From Sulfitobacter alexandrii (GTDB taxonomy: Bacteria; Pseudomonadota; Alphaproteobacteria; Rhodobacterales; Rhodobacteraceae), in the NCBI RefSeq assembly GCF_001886735.1, contig NZ_CP018077.1, forward strand, positions 62,001 to 126,000: a stretch of DNA of 64,000 nt. Reading direction: 5' to 3'. Of this stretch, positions 18,321 through 27,135 are shown piece after piece. Each line of letters begins with the position of its first letter. Within the stretch, counting starts at the first letter, position 1. Below the pieces are notes generated by a model that worked only from the letters and a program-made list of their open reading frames with translations, had not been told where the DNA came from and did no database searches. A program made the position numbers and the translations under genes.

Positions 18321-19019
18321 TCAGACCCGGATACGGACCTCGGAGACGCCGCCGAACTCCGCCCGCACCGCGTTCAGCAGTCTCTGCATGAGGTGCGTTT
18401 CGATATAGCGGCGGATAAACGCGCTGGGGCAGGTCACATGCACCACCCCGCCTTCCACGCTCAGATAGCCCAGCCTCTGGAACCAGGCTTCGTACTGGGC
18501 CTTGTCCTCGCTGCGCAGGGTCGCCATGGCGCGGGCCCAGGGCGTGCCCGACGCCCCGGTGTCCTTCGCCGGCTCGGCGGCGGCGACATAGTCGCCCAAC
18601 CGCACGACCTTCTCGGCCTCGTCAGCCCCGTAGCGGGCCTGCATGCGGGCTTCGAAATCCGGCCCGACCAGATGCCACGTGGGCGCCGACAACCGGGCGA
18701 TTCCCCCGTGATTGAGACGATAGGCCCCTACCCTGCCCCGCACGCCGGGCCGCTTGCAGATCAGCACCTCCGCCTCGAGCAGCCGCTTGATCTGCCGTTT
18801 CACCGTCCGCTCGTCCACGGACCACATGCGCGCCATGTCCTTCTGACCGACGCAGAATTCGTCCTCGCGCCAGTTGTACCGCGCGGTCACCAACGCGATC
18901 AGCCGCATCAACGACGTCGCCAGACCGGGACTGCCCGCCAGCCCCGCGACGGAAAGCGCGGTCAGCAGATCGTATTTCACGACGCCCGCATCCGGGCCCA
19001 TCGCGCGTTGGATTTTCAT
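18321..19019 (-). CDS. DnaA-like plasmid replication initiator
   Basis: Replication protein of 232 residues. Residues 20-120 form a winged-helix unit (LMRLIALVTARYNW, then WSVDERTVKRQIKRLLEAEV). The C-terminal part resembles DnaA domain I: WARAMATLRSEDKAQYEAWF, then LSVEGGVVHVTCPSAFIRRY and ETHLMQRLLNAVRAEFG. This architecture, beside divergent parAB, is the DnaA-like replicon type described for Roseobacter plasmids, and that type has been linked to photosynthesis plasmids. I start at ATG 19019, where a GAGCGGGA sequence lies upstream; an in-frame ATG at 19091 would add 24 residues. AAA and DNA-binding domains III and IV of chromosomal DnaA are absent. Confidence 0.8.
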   Translation of the reverse strand: MKIQRAMGPDAGVVKYDLLTALSVAGLAGSPGLATSLMRLIALVTARYNWREDEFCVGQKDMARMWSVDERTVKRQIKRLLEAEVLICKRPGVRGRVGAYRLNHGGIARLSAPTWHLVGPDFEARMQARYGADEAEKVVRLGDYVAAAEPAKDTGASGTPWARAMATLRSEDKAQYEAWFQRLGYLSVEGGVVHVTCPSAFIRRYIETHLMQRLLNAVRAEFGGVSEVRIRV

Positions 19020-19405
19020 GTTTGCGTCCCGCTCATCATCGTACTGTTGCCTCGGGAGACCGATCTTGGCTGTCGATTCTCCGTGCCTCATTGAAGTCTG
19101 AAATCCCGTCTTTTGTCAATCATCTGTGAATAAGCGGAATTAGCCCCCCAAAATCAAATAAAACAATATCTAAAGGGTAATAGGTTTAGGGGGACAGTGT
19201 AGTGTCACCATATCCGGCGTGGTTTGTCACCCTATTCTTCTCTGCAGCGGGTTCAGTGTCACCAAATTGCGCCAAGCCTCCGGCATTTCGCTCCAGACAC
19301 GTGAAATTCGGGAGTGCCGATTTCCCCGATTTCGGGAATTTATCTTTGAACAATTTTCGAAATCGCGTTATCGAGGACGCGTAGCAGAAAAACACGAGAA
19401 TTCTC
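19020..19405. other. Candidate origin of replication between rep and parA
   Basis: This gap between divergent rep and parA is AT-rich compared with its surroundings, especially 19130-19200. It has a perfect DnaA-box match (TTATTCACA, minus strand, 19125-19133) and three short direct repeats of (G/T)TGTCACC at 19202, 19224 and 19256. The spacings are 22 and 32 bases, roughly two and three helical turns. The segment 19300-19385 holds interrupted inverted motifs (TTCGGGA and TTTCGGGAA). I see no gene here. Origin function is inferred from position and motifs. Confidence 0.55.
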
Positions 19406-20716
19406 ATGAGAGACCACAACGATTTGCTTAACATGAACGAACGCAGCCTCGCGCAACAGGCGGCGGTGCGGCGGGCGACCTTCTCTCCCGGCGAGGTGAA
19501 GGAGCTGCGGCCCTTCTCCATCTGGGAGATCAGCCAGTTCATGTTCGATGTGCCCGCCGACACGCTGCGCAAGAAGCTGGCGGAGGACACCTCCCTGCCC
19601 CAGGGCCTGACGGAGGAAGACGGCCGGCAAAGGTGGTTCACCCTGGCCGAGATCAGCGAACTGCGCCGCAGGCTGCGCTTTCGCGGGAAATCCCTGTCGC
19701 CCGAACGGCCCAAGGGCCGCGCGATGCGCGTCGCGGTGTCCAACTTCAAGGGCGGCGTGGGCAAGACGGTCGTGGCCCAGCACCTCGCCCATGCCGCGGC
19801 CCTTGATGGCTATCGGATCCTCTGCGTCGACTTCGACCCGCAGGCGACGCTGACCCATTCGATGGGCCTCACGGAGGTCAAGGAATGGCACACCGTCTGG
19901 GGGATCATGTGCCGTGATCTCTGCCGCGAGGCGGACCGCTTCATGGAAAGCTACGACAACCCGGAAGACTGCCCCTACCCTTCTTCCGAGGAACTGCCCG
20001 AGGACGTGCGTTCGATCGGCGCGCAGCGGTTCCAGGACTTCATCCAAAAGACCTGCTGGCCCACCATCGACATCATCCCGTCGTGCGCGAACGCGGCGTT
20101 CGTCGAATTCGCCAGTGCGCAATACCGGTCTCTGCACAAGGCGTGGTCGTTCTTTGGCTGCATGGACCGGTACCTGAACGAACTGCCGGACGATCAGTAC
20201 GACATCATCATCTTCGACTGTCCGCCCGCCATCGGCTATCAGTCTCTGAACGCGGCGTTTGCGGCTGATATTCTCTATATTCCCTCCGGACCGGGGTATT
20301 GGGAATACGACAGCACGACAAGCTATCTCGGCCAGTTGGGCGACGCCATGGCCGACATTTCGGAAGGGTTCGCCGAACTGGCACCGGACGCCGGCATCAC
20401 CCTTCCGAAACGGTTTGCCGATATCCGGTTGCTGATGACGCGGTACGAGGCGACGAACCCGTTGCATATCGCGATGATGGAGGCGCTGCGAAACGTCTTC
20501 GGGGATGATGTCTGTAATAATCCCATCGAAATGACCCGCGCGGTCGAACAATCTGGCCGGTTCCAGATGTCGGTCTACGAGCAGGACTATCGGCAGATGA
20601 CGCGGGAAACCTGGAAGCGCGCCCGGCAAAGTTTCGACCGGGCCTACGATGAGTTCCTGCAGACCGTGCTGAATGCATGGCGCAGCAATGCGAAGGGCAA
20701 GGAGAGCGTGAAATGA
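19406..20716 (+). CDS. parA: Plasmid partition ATPase ParA
   Basis: Partition ATPase of 436 residues, long because of an N-terminal region of about 105 residues with a MerR-like helix-turn-helix (IWEISQFMFDVPADTLRKKL). The ATPase core has the deviant Walker A KGGVGKT (FKGGVGKTVVAQHLAHAAAL near residue 115), the Walker A' CVDFDPQATLTHSMG and Walker B IIIFDCPPAIGYQSLNAAFA. The long N-terminus matches type Ia ParA proteins (P1 style) that also repress their own operon. It is divergent from the initiator gene and its stop overlaps the parB start (ATGA). Confidence 0.9.
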   Translation: MRDHNDLLNMNERSLAQQAAVRRATFSPGEVKELRPFSIWEISQFMFDVPADTLRKKLAEDTSLPQGLTEEDGRQRWFTLAEISELRRRLRFRGKSLSPERPKGRAMRVAVSNFKGGVGKTVVAQHLAHAAALDGYRILCVDFDPQATLTHSMGLTEVKEWHTVWGIMCRDLCREADRFMESYDNPEDCPYPSSEELPEDVRSIGAQRFQDFIQKTCWPTIDIIPSCANAAFVEFASAQYRSLHKAWSFFGCMDRYLNELPDDQYDIIIFDCPPAIGYQSLNAAFAADILYIPSGPGYWEYDSTTSYLGQLGDAMADISEGFAELAPDAGITLPKRFADIRLLMTRYEATNPLHIAMMEALRNVFGDDVCNNPIEMTRAVEQSGRFQMSVYEQDYRQMTRETWKRARQSFDRAYDEFLQTVLNAWRSNAKGKESVK

Positions 20717-21768
20717 GCAGCAAGAACAAGTTCGGGTTCGCCCCCGTAGAGCCGTCGGCCGAACGGCCGACCCGAAGCCGGTCGGTGGGGCCGATGGGCG
20801 CGGCGGTGCGTGATGCTGCCGACAGCCTGCAGGAATCCACCGCGGCCAAGGTCGAACAGCGGCGGCGCAATTCGGAAGACGCCGAGGCGTGGCGCACGGC
20901 GCAGGAGCAGGGCAGGGTGCTTGTGGTTCTGCCCCTGCAGGACATCTCGACCGACGATCTGCCGCGCGACCGGCTGGACCTCGATGGCGTCGCGGTCTCG
21001 GATGAGATGGAAGAGCTCAAGGCGTCGATCCGGGATCGCGGCCAGAAGGAACCGGTCGAGGTCTATCCGGGCGAGGACGGTCGCTATCAGCTCAAGAAGG
21101 GGTGGCGGCGGTTCACGGCGCTGTCCCAGCTCCACCGCGAAACAGGAGAGGACGCTTTCGCGACCATCATCGCGCGCGTCGAAACAGGGCCGTCGGACAG
21201 GATCAGCCGCTACGTCGACATGGTGGAAGAGAACGTCGTGCGCGAGGATCTGACCTTTGCCGAGATGGCGCAGGTCGCCATCGAGGCGGCGCGCGACGAA
21301 GGCGTGGACGAACCGGACGCCGCGGAGCTTGTGAACCGCCTGTACGCGGCGCTGCACAAGACCAAGCGGTCCTACATCCGCAACTTCGTCTTCATGCTCA
21401 ACGTGCTGGGCGACAGCCTGAAATGGCCCAAGGCGGTGGCGCGGAACCTTGGCGTCGATGTGGCCCGGGCAATCTCGGACCCCGAACAGGTGGAGGCGTT
21501 GAAGGCCGCGCTGGAGCGGTGCGGGTCGCCGGAGGCGCAGACGCGTGTGCTGAAATCCTTTGTCAGCGCCGGGACCAAGCCGGAACGGGATGCGCCCAAG
21601 CCCAAGCAGAAGTTCGAGTTCTTCGTCGGGGAAACCAAGGTCACGGCTCGGGCGGGGGAGTGCCGGCTCGTGAGCGACGTCGACTTCACGTCCTTGCCAA
21701 AGGGGGCGCTCGAGGAAGCGGTGAAGGCCTTTCACGAGGCGCTGAGGGGCGGGCCCCGGATCAGGTAG
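20713..21768 (+). CDS. parB: Plasmid partition protein ParB
   Basis: Centromere-binding protein of 351 residues, starting at the ATG overlapping the parA stop. The ParB/Srx-like N-domain is seen in EMEELKASIRDRGQKEPVEV and the GRYQLKKGWRRFTALSQL stretch near residue 120. The following motif, YVDMVEENVVREDLTFAEMA, is typical of ParB/RepB proteins just before the helix-turn-helix, which lies around residues 195-230. The C-terminal third is basic-acidic and probably dimerises. Three palindromes starting at the stop codon are likely its parS targets. Confidence 0.88.
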   Translation: MSSKNKFGFAPVEPSAERPTRSRSVGPMGAAVRDAADSLQESTAAKVEQRRRNSEDAEAWRTAQEQGRVLVVLPLQDISTDDLPRDRLDLDGVAVSDEMEELKASIRDRGQKEPVEVYPGEDGRYQLKKGWRRFTALSQLHRETGEDAFATIIARVETGPSDRISRYVDMVEENVVREDLTFAEMAQVAIEAARDEGVDEPDAAELVNRLYAALHKTKRSYIRNFVFMLNVLGDSLKWPKAVARNLGVDVARAISDPEQVEALKAALERCGSPEAQTRVLKSFVSAGTKPERDAPKPKQKFEFFVGETKVTARAGECRLVSDVDFTSLPKGALEEAVKAFHEALRGGPRIR

Positions 21769-21792
21769 GCCGGTTACCCACGGGTAACCGGC
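21769..21792. repeat. parS-like palindrome 1
   Basis: A 24-base inverted repeat whose 18-base core is GGTTACCCACGGGTAACC, symmetrical except at the central base pair. It begins directly after the parB stop codon. Confidence 0.7.
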
Positions 21793-21806
21793 TGATGGGC
21801 CAGGGT

Positions 21807-21824
21807 GGTTACCCATGGGTAACC
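21807..21824. repeat. parS-like palindrome 2
   Basis: A perfect 18-base palindrome, GGTTACCCATGGGTAACC, with its centre 35 bases from that of palindrome 1. The NcoI-like CCATGG lies at the centre. Confidence 0.72.
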
Positions 21825-21868
21825 GGCACCAAGCCCGCCCCGCGTGTCGTTATAGCGGATTGAAGTGC

Positions 21869-21900
21869 GGATAACGGTTACCCATGGGTAACCGTTATCC
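21869..21900. repeat. parS-like palindrome 3
   Basis: A perfect 32-base palindrome with the same 18-base core as palindrome 2 and extended arms (GGATAAC and GTTATCC). Its centre is 69 bases from that of palindrome 2. The right edge overlaps a near DnaA box (TTATCCATA, 21895-21903). The stretch 21901-22054 that follows is AT-rich at first (an eight-T run near 21920) and holds no gene I can recognise. Confidence 0.72.
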
Positions 21901-22054
21901 ATAATGCATAGAAAAATCGTTTTTTTTCAACGTATTAAACGAATACCGGCGTTCCGTCAGCGTAAATGCTGCGCTATCGCCACTCTCTCGCTAAGTCTGT
22001 TCACCGGATCAGGCAGCGCCTATCCTGCCAGCGGACAAACAGGGGGAGCACGCC

Positions 22055-22375
22055 ATGAATTCCGAAGAGATCCAGACGTTTCTGAAGGGCCGCAGTGTCT
22101 ACGGGCTGGACCCGGACACCCACGAGGTCGTCGCCTGCATCGACTACGGCACCGACGGCACCTGCCTGTGCCGCTTCGCGAACGGCGACACCGACAAGGG
22201 GGTCTACGGGTTCGAGGGGGACACGTACTGGACCCGGTACGAGACCTTCAGGGAGGGCAAACGCCACGCCTTTCGGCTGGAACGGAAAGGCCCTGGCGTT
22301 GCCCAGGCCTATTTCACGGATGGCAGGATCGCGTTTCTTCAGTCCCACGACGCAAAGCCCGACATCCGGGAATAA
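22055..22375 (+). CDS. Hypothetical 106-residue protein
   Basis: Small soluble protein I do not recognise. A GGGGGAG ribosome site lies seven bases before the ATG, and codon use matches neighbouring genes, so it is probably real. It has no signal peptide or membrane segment. The sequence is rich in short beta-type stretches with aromatic residues (GVYGFEGDTYWTRYETF and GKRHAFRLERKGPGVAQAYF), suggesting a small beta-sheet domain. It lies alone between the parS palindromes and the TRAP operon and may be a partition-linked or simply plasmid-resident gene. Confidence 0.6.
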   Translation: MNSEEIQTFLKGRSVYGLDPDTHEVVACIDYGTDGTCLCRFANGDTDKGVYGFEGDTYWTRYETFREGKRHAFRLERKGPGVAQAYFTDGRIAFLQSHDAKPDIRE

Positions 22376-22390
22376 GCCGACGCGGGGCAG

Positions 22391-22414
22391 GGGCGGCGGG
22401 GCGAACCGCCGCCC
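22391..22414. terminator. Hairpin between convergent small gene and TRAP operon
   Basis: Perfect nine-base stem (GGGCGGCGG with CCGCCGCCC) around a six-base loop, in the 46-base gap between convergent genes. Probably a bidirectional terminator, although a T-run is missing. Confidence 0.5.
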
Positions 22415-22421
22415 GGTGTTG

Positions 22422-23456
22422 TCATTCGATGGTCATGCCCAGCGTCTGGCCGATGGTGTCGTTCCACGTGGCGACGCAATCGGCACCGCAGCGGTCGGCG
22501 AATTCCGGCAGGATCGCCTCGCTCACGGCTTCGGCCCGCAGCGCGTCGTCCGCTTCGGTCATCGGCACCAGCGTCATGCCGGCCGCGTCCCCCTGCGAGC
22601 AGGGCCCCGAGGTGTTGCAGGCAAGGCCCGTCTCGGTTTCGGTCGCGGCGAGTTCGAAGATGGATGTTTCCAATTCACCCAGGCTCTTGGTCAGGTAGTC
22701 CTGCACCGACGCGTCGAGGCCGTTCCACCAGTCAAGGTTGGCGAGCTGTGCGGCAAGGCCGAAGTTCACCGGCATGGGAGAGATGAAGCGCGCGGATTCG
22801 TTCCATTTCGCCTTGTATCCCGACAGCGCGCCGGTGATGGCGCAATCCACCACACCGCTGGCCAGCGCGGGCTGCACCTCGGCAAAGGCGATGGACAGGG
22901 GCGATCCCCCCAGATGGCTGACAAAAGCCTGCTGCGATGCCCCCGACGCGCGCACCTTCCGGCCCTGCAGATCGGCGAGGGAGGTGAATTCATCGCGGCA
23001 GTAGATCACCTGCGCCTGGTAGGTGCCGAAGCCGAGCAGCTTGATGTTGTGCTGGGTTTCGAGGAACTCGGCATAGGCGTCGCGCCAGCTGTCCACGGCC
23101 TGTTGCAGCTCTTCCACGCTGCCGATCACGCCGACAAGATCGACGGATTCGTTCATCGGCACTTCGCCCGAGTTGTAGGCCAGCACGGTCGTGGCCATCT
23201 GCAGCGTGCCGTTGCTGACAAGGCGGAAGATCTCGCCCCCCTTGAAGCCCAGTTCGGTGAAGGGTTTCACGTCGGCCTTGATCTTGCCGTTGGTCTCTTC
23301 GGGCACCTGCTCGGTCCAGAAGGGAAGTTCCTTGTCGGTGTACATGGACAGCCCGCCGATGGATCCGACGACATTGAATTCCGTTTCCGGCATGTCCTGC
23401 GCCAGCGCGGGCAGCGCCAGCAAGCCCGTCAGGGCGGCGGTTACCAGTCTTTTCAT
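22422..23456 (-). CDS. TRAP transporter substrate-binding protein (DctP family)
   Basis: Periplasmic receptor of 344 residues with a signal peptide (MKRLVTAALTGLLALPALA, then Q). The DctP fold is seen in GIVDCAITG-like usage (SGVVDCAITGALSGYKAKWN, residues about 200-220) and the segment LQGRKVRASGASQQAFVSHL. The usual Arg that binds a carboxylate lies in the KVRASG stretch. GGGAG precedes the ATG. It is the last gene of hyuA-hyuB-dctQ-dctM-dctP, so the ligand is probably a small organic acid such as 5-oxoproline, a hydantoin or a related amide; the ligand is inferred from context. Confidence 0.86.
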   Translation of the reverse strand: MKRLVTAALTGLLALPALAQDMPETEFNVVGSIGGLSMYTDKELPFWTEQVPEETNGKIKADVKPFTELGFKGGEIFRLVSNGTLQMATTVLAYNSGEVPMNESVDLVGVIGSVEELQQAVDSWRDAYAEFLETQHNIKLLGFGTYQAQVIYCRDEFTSLADLQGRKVRASGASQQAFVSHLGGSPLSIAFAEVQPALASGVVDCAITGALSGYKAKWNESARFISPMPVNFGLAAQLANLDWWNGLDASVQDYLTKSLGELETSIFELAATETETGLACNTSGPCSQGDAAGMTLVPMTEADDALRAEAVSEAILPEFADRCGADCVATWNDTIGQTLGMTIE

Positions 23457-23484
23457 TGCAATTACTCCCTTGGTTGGTCGGGCT

Positions 23485-24792
23485 TCAGCCGCCCGGTTTC
23501 GGATTGACGATGGTGGGCAGCCACAGCGCGAGCTGCGGGAACAGGACCAGCAGCGCGATCATCAGCAGCATGGCCCCGAGAAACGGGGCCGCGCCCTTGA
23601 ACAGGTCGGTGAACTCGCCGCCCGCCTTGCGCACGGCCTGCACCACGTAAAGGTTCATGCCCACCGGGGGCGTGATCAGTGCCGCCTCGATCAGGATGAC
23701 AAACACGACGCCCCACCACACCGGCGAATAGCCAAGACCCACGACCACCGGCACGATGATCGGGGTGGTGGCGATCATCATGGACAGCGTTTCCATGAAA
23801 CAGCCCAGCAGCAGGTAGAAGCAGATGATCGCCACCAGCATCCCCAGCGGGGGCCAGCCGAGGGCCAGAACGGCATCGGTTATCGCCTCGACCAGTCCGA
23901 TGCTGACCATCACGAAATTGAGGAAGAAGGCGGCGATGACGATCAGCATGATCATGCAGGTCGTTCTTACCGTGCCCTCGAAGGCGGCCAGCAGGACGGG
24001 CACGCTCAACTTGCGATTGAGAGCGACCAGTCCGACCGTCGCGATCAGGCCAAGGGCCGCGGCTTCGGTGGGGGTTGCGATACCGGCGTAGATGCTGCCG
24101 ACGACGATGGCGAACAAGGCCAGCGGTGGCAGCAGCTGGGGCAGGCCGCGCAGGCGGGCCGACCAAAGGGATTCGGCCCTGATCCTGTGCCCGCCCCAGC
24201 GCGGCCGCCACAGCACCAGCACCAGCACGATGCCGGAAAACAGCGAGGCGAGCAGGAAGCCCGGAATGAACCCCGCGGCATAGAGATCGGCCACGGAGGT
24301 ATCCGTCAGCACAGCGTAGATGATCATGTTGATCGAGGGCGGGATGAGGATCCCCAGCGTGCCGCCCGCCGCGATGGACCCGAGGAACAGGGGCCGGTTG
24401 TAGCCGCCCTTGTCCATGTTGGGGATCGCCACCGTTCCGATGGTCGCCGCGGTGGCGATGGACGATCCGGAGGTCGCGGCGAAAACGGCACTGGCCGCGA
24501 TGTTGGTGTGCATCAGGCGGCCCGGCAGGCGCGAGAACCATGGCGTCAGCGCATCGAACAGCCGACCCGAAACACCGGATCGGTGCATCAGTTCGCCCAT
24601 CATGATGAACATCGGCGCGGCGATCAGGATGAAGTCGGCGGAGGAGTTCCACGCCAGCTCTCCGGCCGCGCCGGTCATCGGGAAGAAGGCGTAGTTTTCC
24701 GACAGGATGTAGCCCGTGAGGGCCAGCACCGCGGCCACGGGCAGCGACAGGACCAGCATCACGATCAGCAGGAGAAAGGCGGTCAGGATCAT
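23485..24792 (-). CDS. TRAP transporter large permease (DctM family)
   Basis: Membrane component of 435 residues with about twelve hydrophobic segments, consistent with sodium-coupled TRAP transport. Family marks include FSRLPGRLMHTNIAASAVFA near residue 90, GGTLGILIPPSINMIIYAVL near 145 and the C-terminal LITPPVGMNLYVVQAV. Its ATG overlaps the stop of the small permease gene, and 28 bases separate it from the binding-protein gene. Confidence 0.9.
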   Translation of the reverse strand: MILTAFLLLIVMLVLSLPVAAVLALTGYILSENYAFFPMTGAAGELAWNSSADFILIAAPMFIMMGELMHRSGVSGRLFDALTPWFSRLPGRLMHTNIAASAVFAATSGSSIATAATIGTVAIPNMDKGGYNRPLFLGSIAAGGTLGILIPPSINMIIYAVLTDTSVADLYAAGFIPGFLLASLFSGIVLVLVLWRPRWGGHRIRAESLWSARLRGLPQLLPPLALFAIVVGSIYAGIATPTEAAALGLIATVGLVALNRKLSVPVLLAAFEGTVRTTCMIMLIVIAAFFLNFVMVSIGLVEAITDAVLALGWPPLGMLVAIICFYLLLGCFMETLSMMIATTPIIVPVVVGLGYSPVWWGVVFVILIEAALITPPVGMNLYVVQAVRKAGGEFTDLFKGAAPFLGAMLLMIALLVLFPQLALWLPTIVNPKPGG

Positions 24793-25364
24793 GGCGCGCC
24801 ATCCGTGGCGTGCACGGCCTCGGCGATCTCGGCGTCGAGGTCTGCGGAGCCGATGGCCGCGTCAAAGCCCGCCCGGTCGCCGCGCCACAGCCGCAGCACC
24901 GCCTGCACCGGCGCGAGAATGGCGGTGCAGGCGAACCAGAACAGGCCGATCCACCAGATGCCCTGCGGCAGGATCAGCGGCACCCGCATCTGGCTCATGG
25001 AGCGGGCGCCCATGCGCCATGATTGTTCCAGCGTGCCCCAGGTGAACCACGCCAGCGCCGCCGCAATGAGGGCCAGCGCCAGTCCCGCCAGCAAGTCGCA
25101 GGCCGCGCGGAGAGGGAAGGGCAGGCGGGTGACGAGGAAATCGACCCGGATATGCGCCTTGGTCGTGACGGTATAGGCGAGGCCCAGACCGATGCAGGCG
25201 GCAAGTCCGTAGGACGAGAGTTCAAAGCTGTCGATGGCGCTCTGGTTGAAGAAATACCGCATCGACACGTCGAGGGTGATCGGGACGGCGCAACCGAACA
25301 GGATGATCGCCCCTGCCACCCAGGCCAGCCAGCGCGAGACACGTTGCGGCAGCGGCTCTTTCAT
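24789..25364 (-). CDS. TRAP transporter small permease (DctQ family)
   Basis: Membrane component of 191 residues with four hydrophobic segments, starting VSRWLAWVAGAIILFGCAVP. The segment ITLDVSMRYFFNQSAIDSFE is typical of DctQ proteins. A hydrophilic tail of about 35 residues rich in Asp and Ala follows the last segment. It overlaps dctM by four bases. A gap of 124 bases separates it from hyuB upstream; I see no promoter there and treat them as one operon. Confidence 0.87.
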   Translation of the reverse strand: MKEPLPQRVSRWLAWVAGAIILFGCAVPITLDVSMRYFFNQSAIDSFELSSYGLAACIGLGLAYTVTTKAHIRVDFLVTRLPFPLRAACDLLAGLALALIAAALAWFTWGTLEQSWRMGARSMSQMRVPLILPQGIWWIGLFWFACTAILAPVQAVLRLWRGDRAGFDAAIGSADLDAEIAEAVHATDGAP

Positions 25365-25488
25365 ACCGATTTTTCCATGTGGATGAGCCGAGCACAGGTC
25401 CGGCGGCTTGTCCAGCGAATCGGATGGCGGCGCGGGGCTGTCGGCCCGTTCCCGGCCCGGTCCGCTCGTGGCGTGGGCACGTGCTTCG

Positions 25489-27135
25489 TCATGCGCCGGA
25501 CCCCCGTGTCACGTAGCCGTCGGCGATGTCCTCTGCGCGGGCGGTTTCGTCGCGCAGGGCAGGGTCGCCGTGGCCGCCGCCGCCCGGGGTTTCCATGCGC
25601 ACGATGTCGCCCGGCCGCAGCGCTTGGCCGATGGTCTTGGCCGACAGCGGCGTGGTCACACCGTCCCGCGTCACGCTCAGGCTGCCGCCGCGCCCCGGTG
25701 CGCCCCCGTCAAGCCCGTAGGGCAGGGAGGTGAAGGCATCGAACGAGGCATTGAGCAGCCCGCTTTCGGCGAGAAACTCCCATTCCCTCACGATTCCCAG
25801 ACCGCCGCGCATCCGACCGTCGCCGCCCGAATCCGGCACCAGCCCGTAGCGGGTGAAGCGCAGGGGAAAGAGTGCCTCGATCATCTCGACCGGCGTGTTC
25901 TGCCCGTTGTGAAAGCCCGCCGACAGCCCGTTCGGCCCGTCCTGTTCGGGGTGCGCGCCCCAGCCGCCCAGTTCGCTGTCGAAATAGACCTGCCGCCGAC
26001 CGTCGGCGTGCCGGATGTTGACCGCGTGGTTGAAGGTGGTGCCGTAGTAGGACGCGGGGATGCGGTCCGGCAGGACCTGTGCAAAGGCCCGCAGCACGGC
26101 CGTGGCAATCTTGTGGCCCGGCAACATGCGCATGGATACCGGGGCCGGGAAGGCTGCGTTGACGAGGCAGCCTTCGGGGGCTGTCACGGTGATCGGGCGG
26201 TAACAGCCGGCGTTCACCGTTCCGGTCACCTCGCAGGCGGCGATCACCGCGTAGTAGACGGCGGAGGTCGTGGTCGCCAGCGTGGCATTGATCGGCCCGA
26301 GCGCCTGATCGGCGGTGCCGGTGAAATCCAGCGCGATGCTGTCCCCGTCGATGGTCAGGGCGACGGCGATACGCTTCACGCCGTCCTCCAGCCCATCGCC
26401 ATCGACGAAATCCTCCGCGCGGTAGGTGCCATCGGGCAGGGCCGACAGCGCCGCGCGCATTTCGTGCTCGGCATGGTCGAGCAGGGCCGTGCCGATCTGG
26501 TTCAGGGCGTCCACCCCGTAGCGGTCGGCCAGTCGCAGCATGGCGCGCGCGCCCACGTCGAGCGCGGCGATCTGGCTGAGGAAATCGCCCCGGAAGGTTT
26601 CCGGCTCGCGGACGTTCTGCAGGATGGTGGCGAAGAGATCGTCCTGCATCCTGCCGTCACGGACGATCCGCACCGGGGGGAGGCGCAGACCCTCCTGGAA
26701 AACCTCGACCGCCTTTGCGTTGTAGCCCCCCGCCGCGCCGCCGCCGACATCGACATGGTGGATCAGGACGCAGGTGATGGCGATGCGCCGGCCGTCGCGG
26801 AACACAGGCTTGAAGGCGATGAAGTCCGGCAGGTGCTGCCCGCCGCAGTAGGGATCGTTGGTCACGATCACGTCGCCGTCGCGCCAGTCCGCCAGCGGGA
26901 TGTGGTGCGCGATGATGTGTTGCAGGCACAGTTCCATCGAATTGAGGTGCACCGGCATCCGCGCGGCCTGCGCCACGTTGCGGCCCTCGGCGTCGAAAAC
27001 GGCGGTGGAATAGTCCAGCAGTTCCCGCACGGTGGTGGAGCGCGAGGTGCGCCAGACCGTCACGGACATTTCCTCGGCCACCGACACCAGCGCGGCGGAG
27101 ACGATTTCGAGCAGGACGGGATCGGGGCGGCTCAT
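25489..27135 (-). CDS. hyuB: Hydantoinase B / 5-oxoprolinase family subunit
   Basis: A 548-residue protein of the HyuB/oxoprolinase C family, which with HyuA hydrolyses cyclic amides (hydantoins, 5-oxoproline or related lactams) with ATP. It opens PDPVLLEIVSAALVSVAEEM, and the family landmarks AIFDAEGR-like (STAVFDAEGRNVAQAARMPV), VTNDPYCGGQHLPDFIAFKP and the C-terminal METPGGGGHGDP are all present. The length is normal. The ATG overlaps the hyuA stop (ATGA). The exact substrate cannot be read from sequence; the neighbouring gamma-glutamyltransferase-like gene would fit a 5-oxoproline route. Confidence 0.88.
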   Translation of the reverse strand: MSRPDPVLLEIVSAALVSVAEEMSVTVWRTSRSTTVRELLDYSTAVFDAEGRNVAQAARMPVHLNSMELCLQHIIAHHIPLADWRDGDVIVTNDPYCGGQHLPDFIAFKPVFRDGRRIAITCVLIHHVDVGGGAAGGYNAKAVEVFQEGLRLPPVRIVRDGRMQDDLFATILQNVREPETFRGDFLSQIAALDVGARAMLRLADRYGVDALNQIGTALLDHAEHEMRAALSALPDGTYRAEDFVDGDGLEDGVKRIAVALTIDGDSIALDFTGTADQALGPINATLATTTSAVYYAVIAACEVTGTVNAGCYRPITVTAPEGCLVNAAFPAPVSMRMLPGHKIATAVLRAFAQVLPDRIPASYYGTTFNHAVNIRHADGRRQVYFDSELGGWGAHPEQDGPNGLSAGFHNGQNTPVEMIEALFPLRFTRYGLVPDSGGDGRMRGGLGIVREWEFLAESGLLNASFDAFTSLPYGLDGGAPGRGGSLSVTRDGVTTPLSAKTIGQALRPGDIVRMETPGGGGHGDPALRDETARAEDIADGYVTRGSGA

